From contig JAAYZQ010000318.1 in NCBI GenBank assembly GCA_012514775.1, forward strand, positions 1-5,958: a stretch of DNA of 5,958 nt. The letters are read 5' to 3'. Numbering within the stretch: position 1 is the first letter of the stretch; the number at the start of each line of letters is the position of its first letter. The stretch comes from Anaerolineaceae bacterium (lineage in GTDB: Bacteria > Chloroflexota > Anaerolineae > JAAYZQ01). The notes beneath the pieces are model-generated. The model saw only the letters and a list, made by a program, of their open reading frames with translations. It did not search any database and was not told the DNA's origin. Below are positions 5,690 to 5,958 of the stretch, one piece after another. The position numbers were made by a program, and so were the translations under genes.

Positions 5690-5958
5690 CTAGCGGCCTT
5701 CCAGCATCCCCCTCAGGAACTGCCCTGTGTAGGAGCGGCGGACGCGCGACACCTCCTCGGGCGTGCCCTCGGCCACCAGCCAGCCGCCCGCGTCGCCTCC
5801 CTCGGGCCCAAGGTCGATGAGCCAATCGGCAGCCCGGATTACGTCCAGGTTATGCTCGATGACCACTACCGTGTTGCCCTGGTCCACCAGGCGGTGGAGT
5901 ACCTGCAGCAGCTTCTCGATGTCGGCAAAGTGCAGGCCGGTGGTGGGCTCGTCCAGGA
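5690..5958 (-). CDS. uvrA: Excinuclease ABC subunit A, C-terminal 88 residues (5' end beyond window)
   Basis: The frame enters from the right edge and ends at TAG (5692-5690). The fragment starts [17 protein letters not shown], the Walker B and D-loop of the second ABC ATPase domain. It continues with [12 protein letters not shown], holding the switch histidine, then [15 protein letters not shown] and ends with the AEGTPEEV...SYTGQFL tail. These segments are highly specific to UvrA, the damage-recognition ATPase of nucleotide excision repair, which works with UvrB and UvrC in the cytoplasm. All motifs expected in this final part are intact and the end point is normal. UvrA is about 940-970 residues in total, so most of the gene lies outside the window. 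The histidine kinase gene starts 11 nt downstream with no terminator between them, so the two are likely cotranscribed. Confidence 0.97.
   Translation of the reverse strand, partial: LDEPTTGLHFADIEKLLQVLHRLVDQGNTVVVIEHNLDVIRAADWLIDLGPEGGDAGGWLVAEGTPEEVSRVRRSYTGQFLRGMLEGR

Noticed and set aside
5679..5825. Longer start for the histidine kinase at 5825
   Set aside because: It would overlap the uvrA end by 136 nt, and the added residues are Arg/Gly-rich with no similarity to a signal or membrane segment. The ATG at 5678 directly precedes the hydrophobic domain.
1..5958. CRISPR array, tRNA, rRNA, insertion sequence or attachment site
   Set aside because: I saw no regularly spaced repeats, cloverleaf, rRNA-like stretches, transposase or terminal inverted repeats. 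The only notable inverted repeats are the two terminators.

Overview
This is a GC-rich bacterial stretch in which every supportable gene lies on the minus strand. Transcription therefore runs from high to low coordinates. The best guess for the source is a Chloroflexota-like bacterium (Anaerolineae/Caldilineae type). This is inferred from an archaeal-type HMG-CoA synthase / thiolase / DUF35 cassette sitting beside an ordinary bacterial uvrA, a GAF-PAS histidine kinase and sigma70-like promoters. The assignment rests on gene content and was not checked by a search.

Layout in the direction of transcription. (1) 5958-5690: the last 88 residues of UvrA, cut by the window edge. (2) 5678-3300: a 792-residue membrane histidine kinase that starts 11 nt after the uvrA stop and is probably cotranscribed with it. 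It has about seven membrane segments, then GAF, PAS, HisKA and HATPase domains, and no response regulator is in view. (3) 3303-3236: a compact control region. A near-consensus promoter (TTGACA, 17-nt spacer, TATACT) overlaps the kinase stop codon. It is followed at once by a GC-rich hairpin and six T's, i.e. an intrinsic terminator lying inside the predicted leader of the next gene. (4) 3200-465: three genes in the order HMG-CoA synthase, acetoacetyl-CoA thiolase, DUF35 OB-fold/zinc-ribbon protein. This is the set that forms the channelling complex at the head of the archaeal mevalonate pathway. (5) 433-398: a 14-bp perfect stem and T-rich tail that ends this operon. (6) 303-1: a separate promoter, a strong Shine-Dalgarno and the first 71 codons of a condensation-domain-like acyltransferase that starts at GTG and runs off the left edge.

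How the genes work together: the thiolase joins two acetyl-CoA to acetoacetyl-CoA, HMG-CoA synthase adds a third acetyl unit, and the DUF35 protein is expected to bridge the two enzymes and hold the shared CoA site. The product, HMG-CoA, would feed isoprenoid synthesis through enzymes encoded elsewhere. The UvrA/kinase unit and the acyltransferase have their own transcription signals, and nothing in the sequence ties them to HMG-CoA synthesis.

I see no clearly new multi-gene system here. The most unusual features are the promoter-terminator arrangement in front of the HMG-CoA synthase gene and the direct repeats in front of the DUF35 gene.
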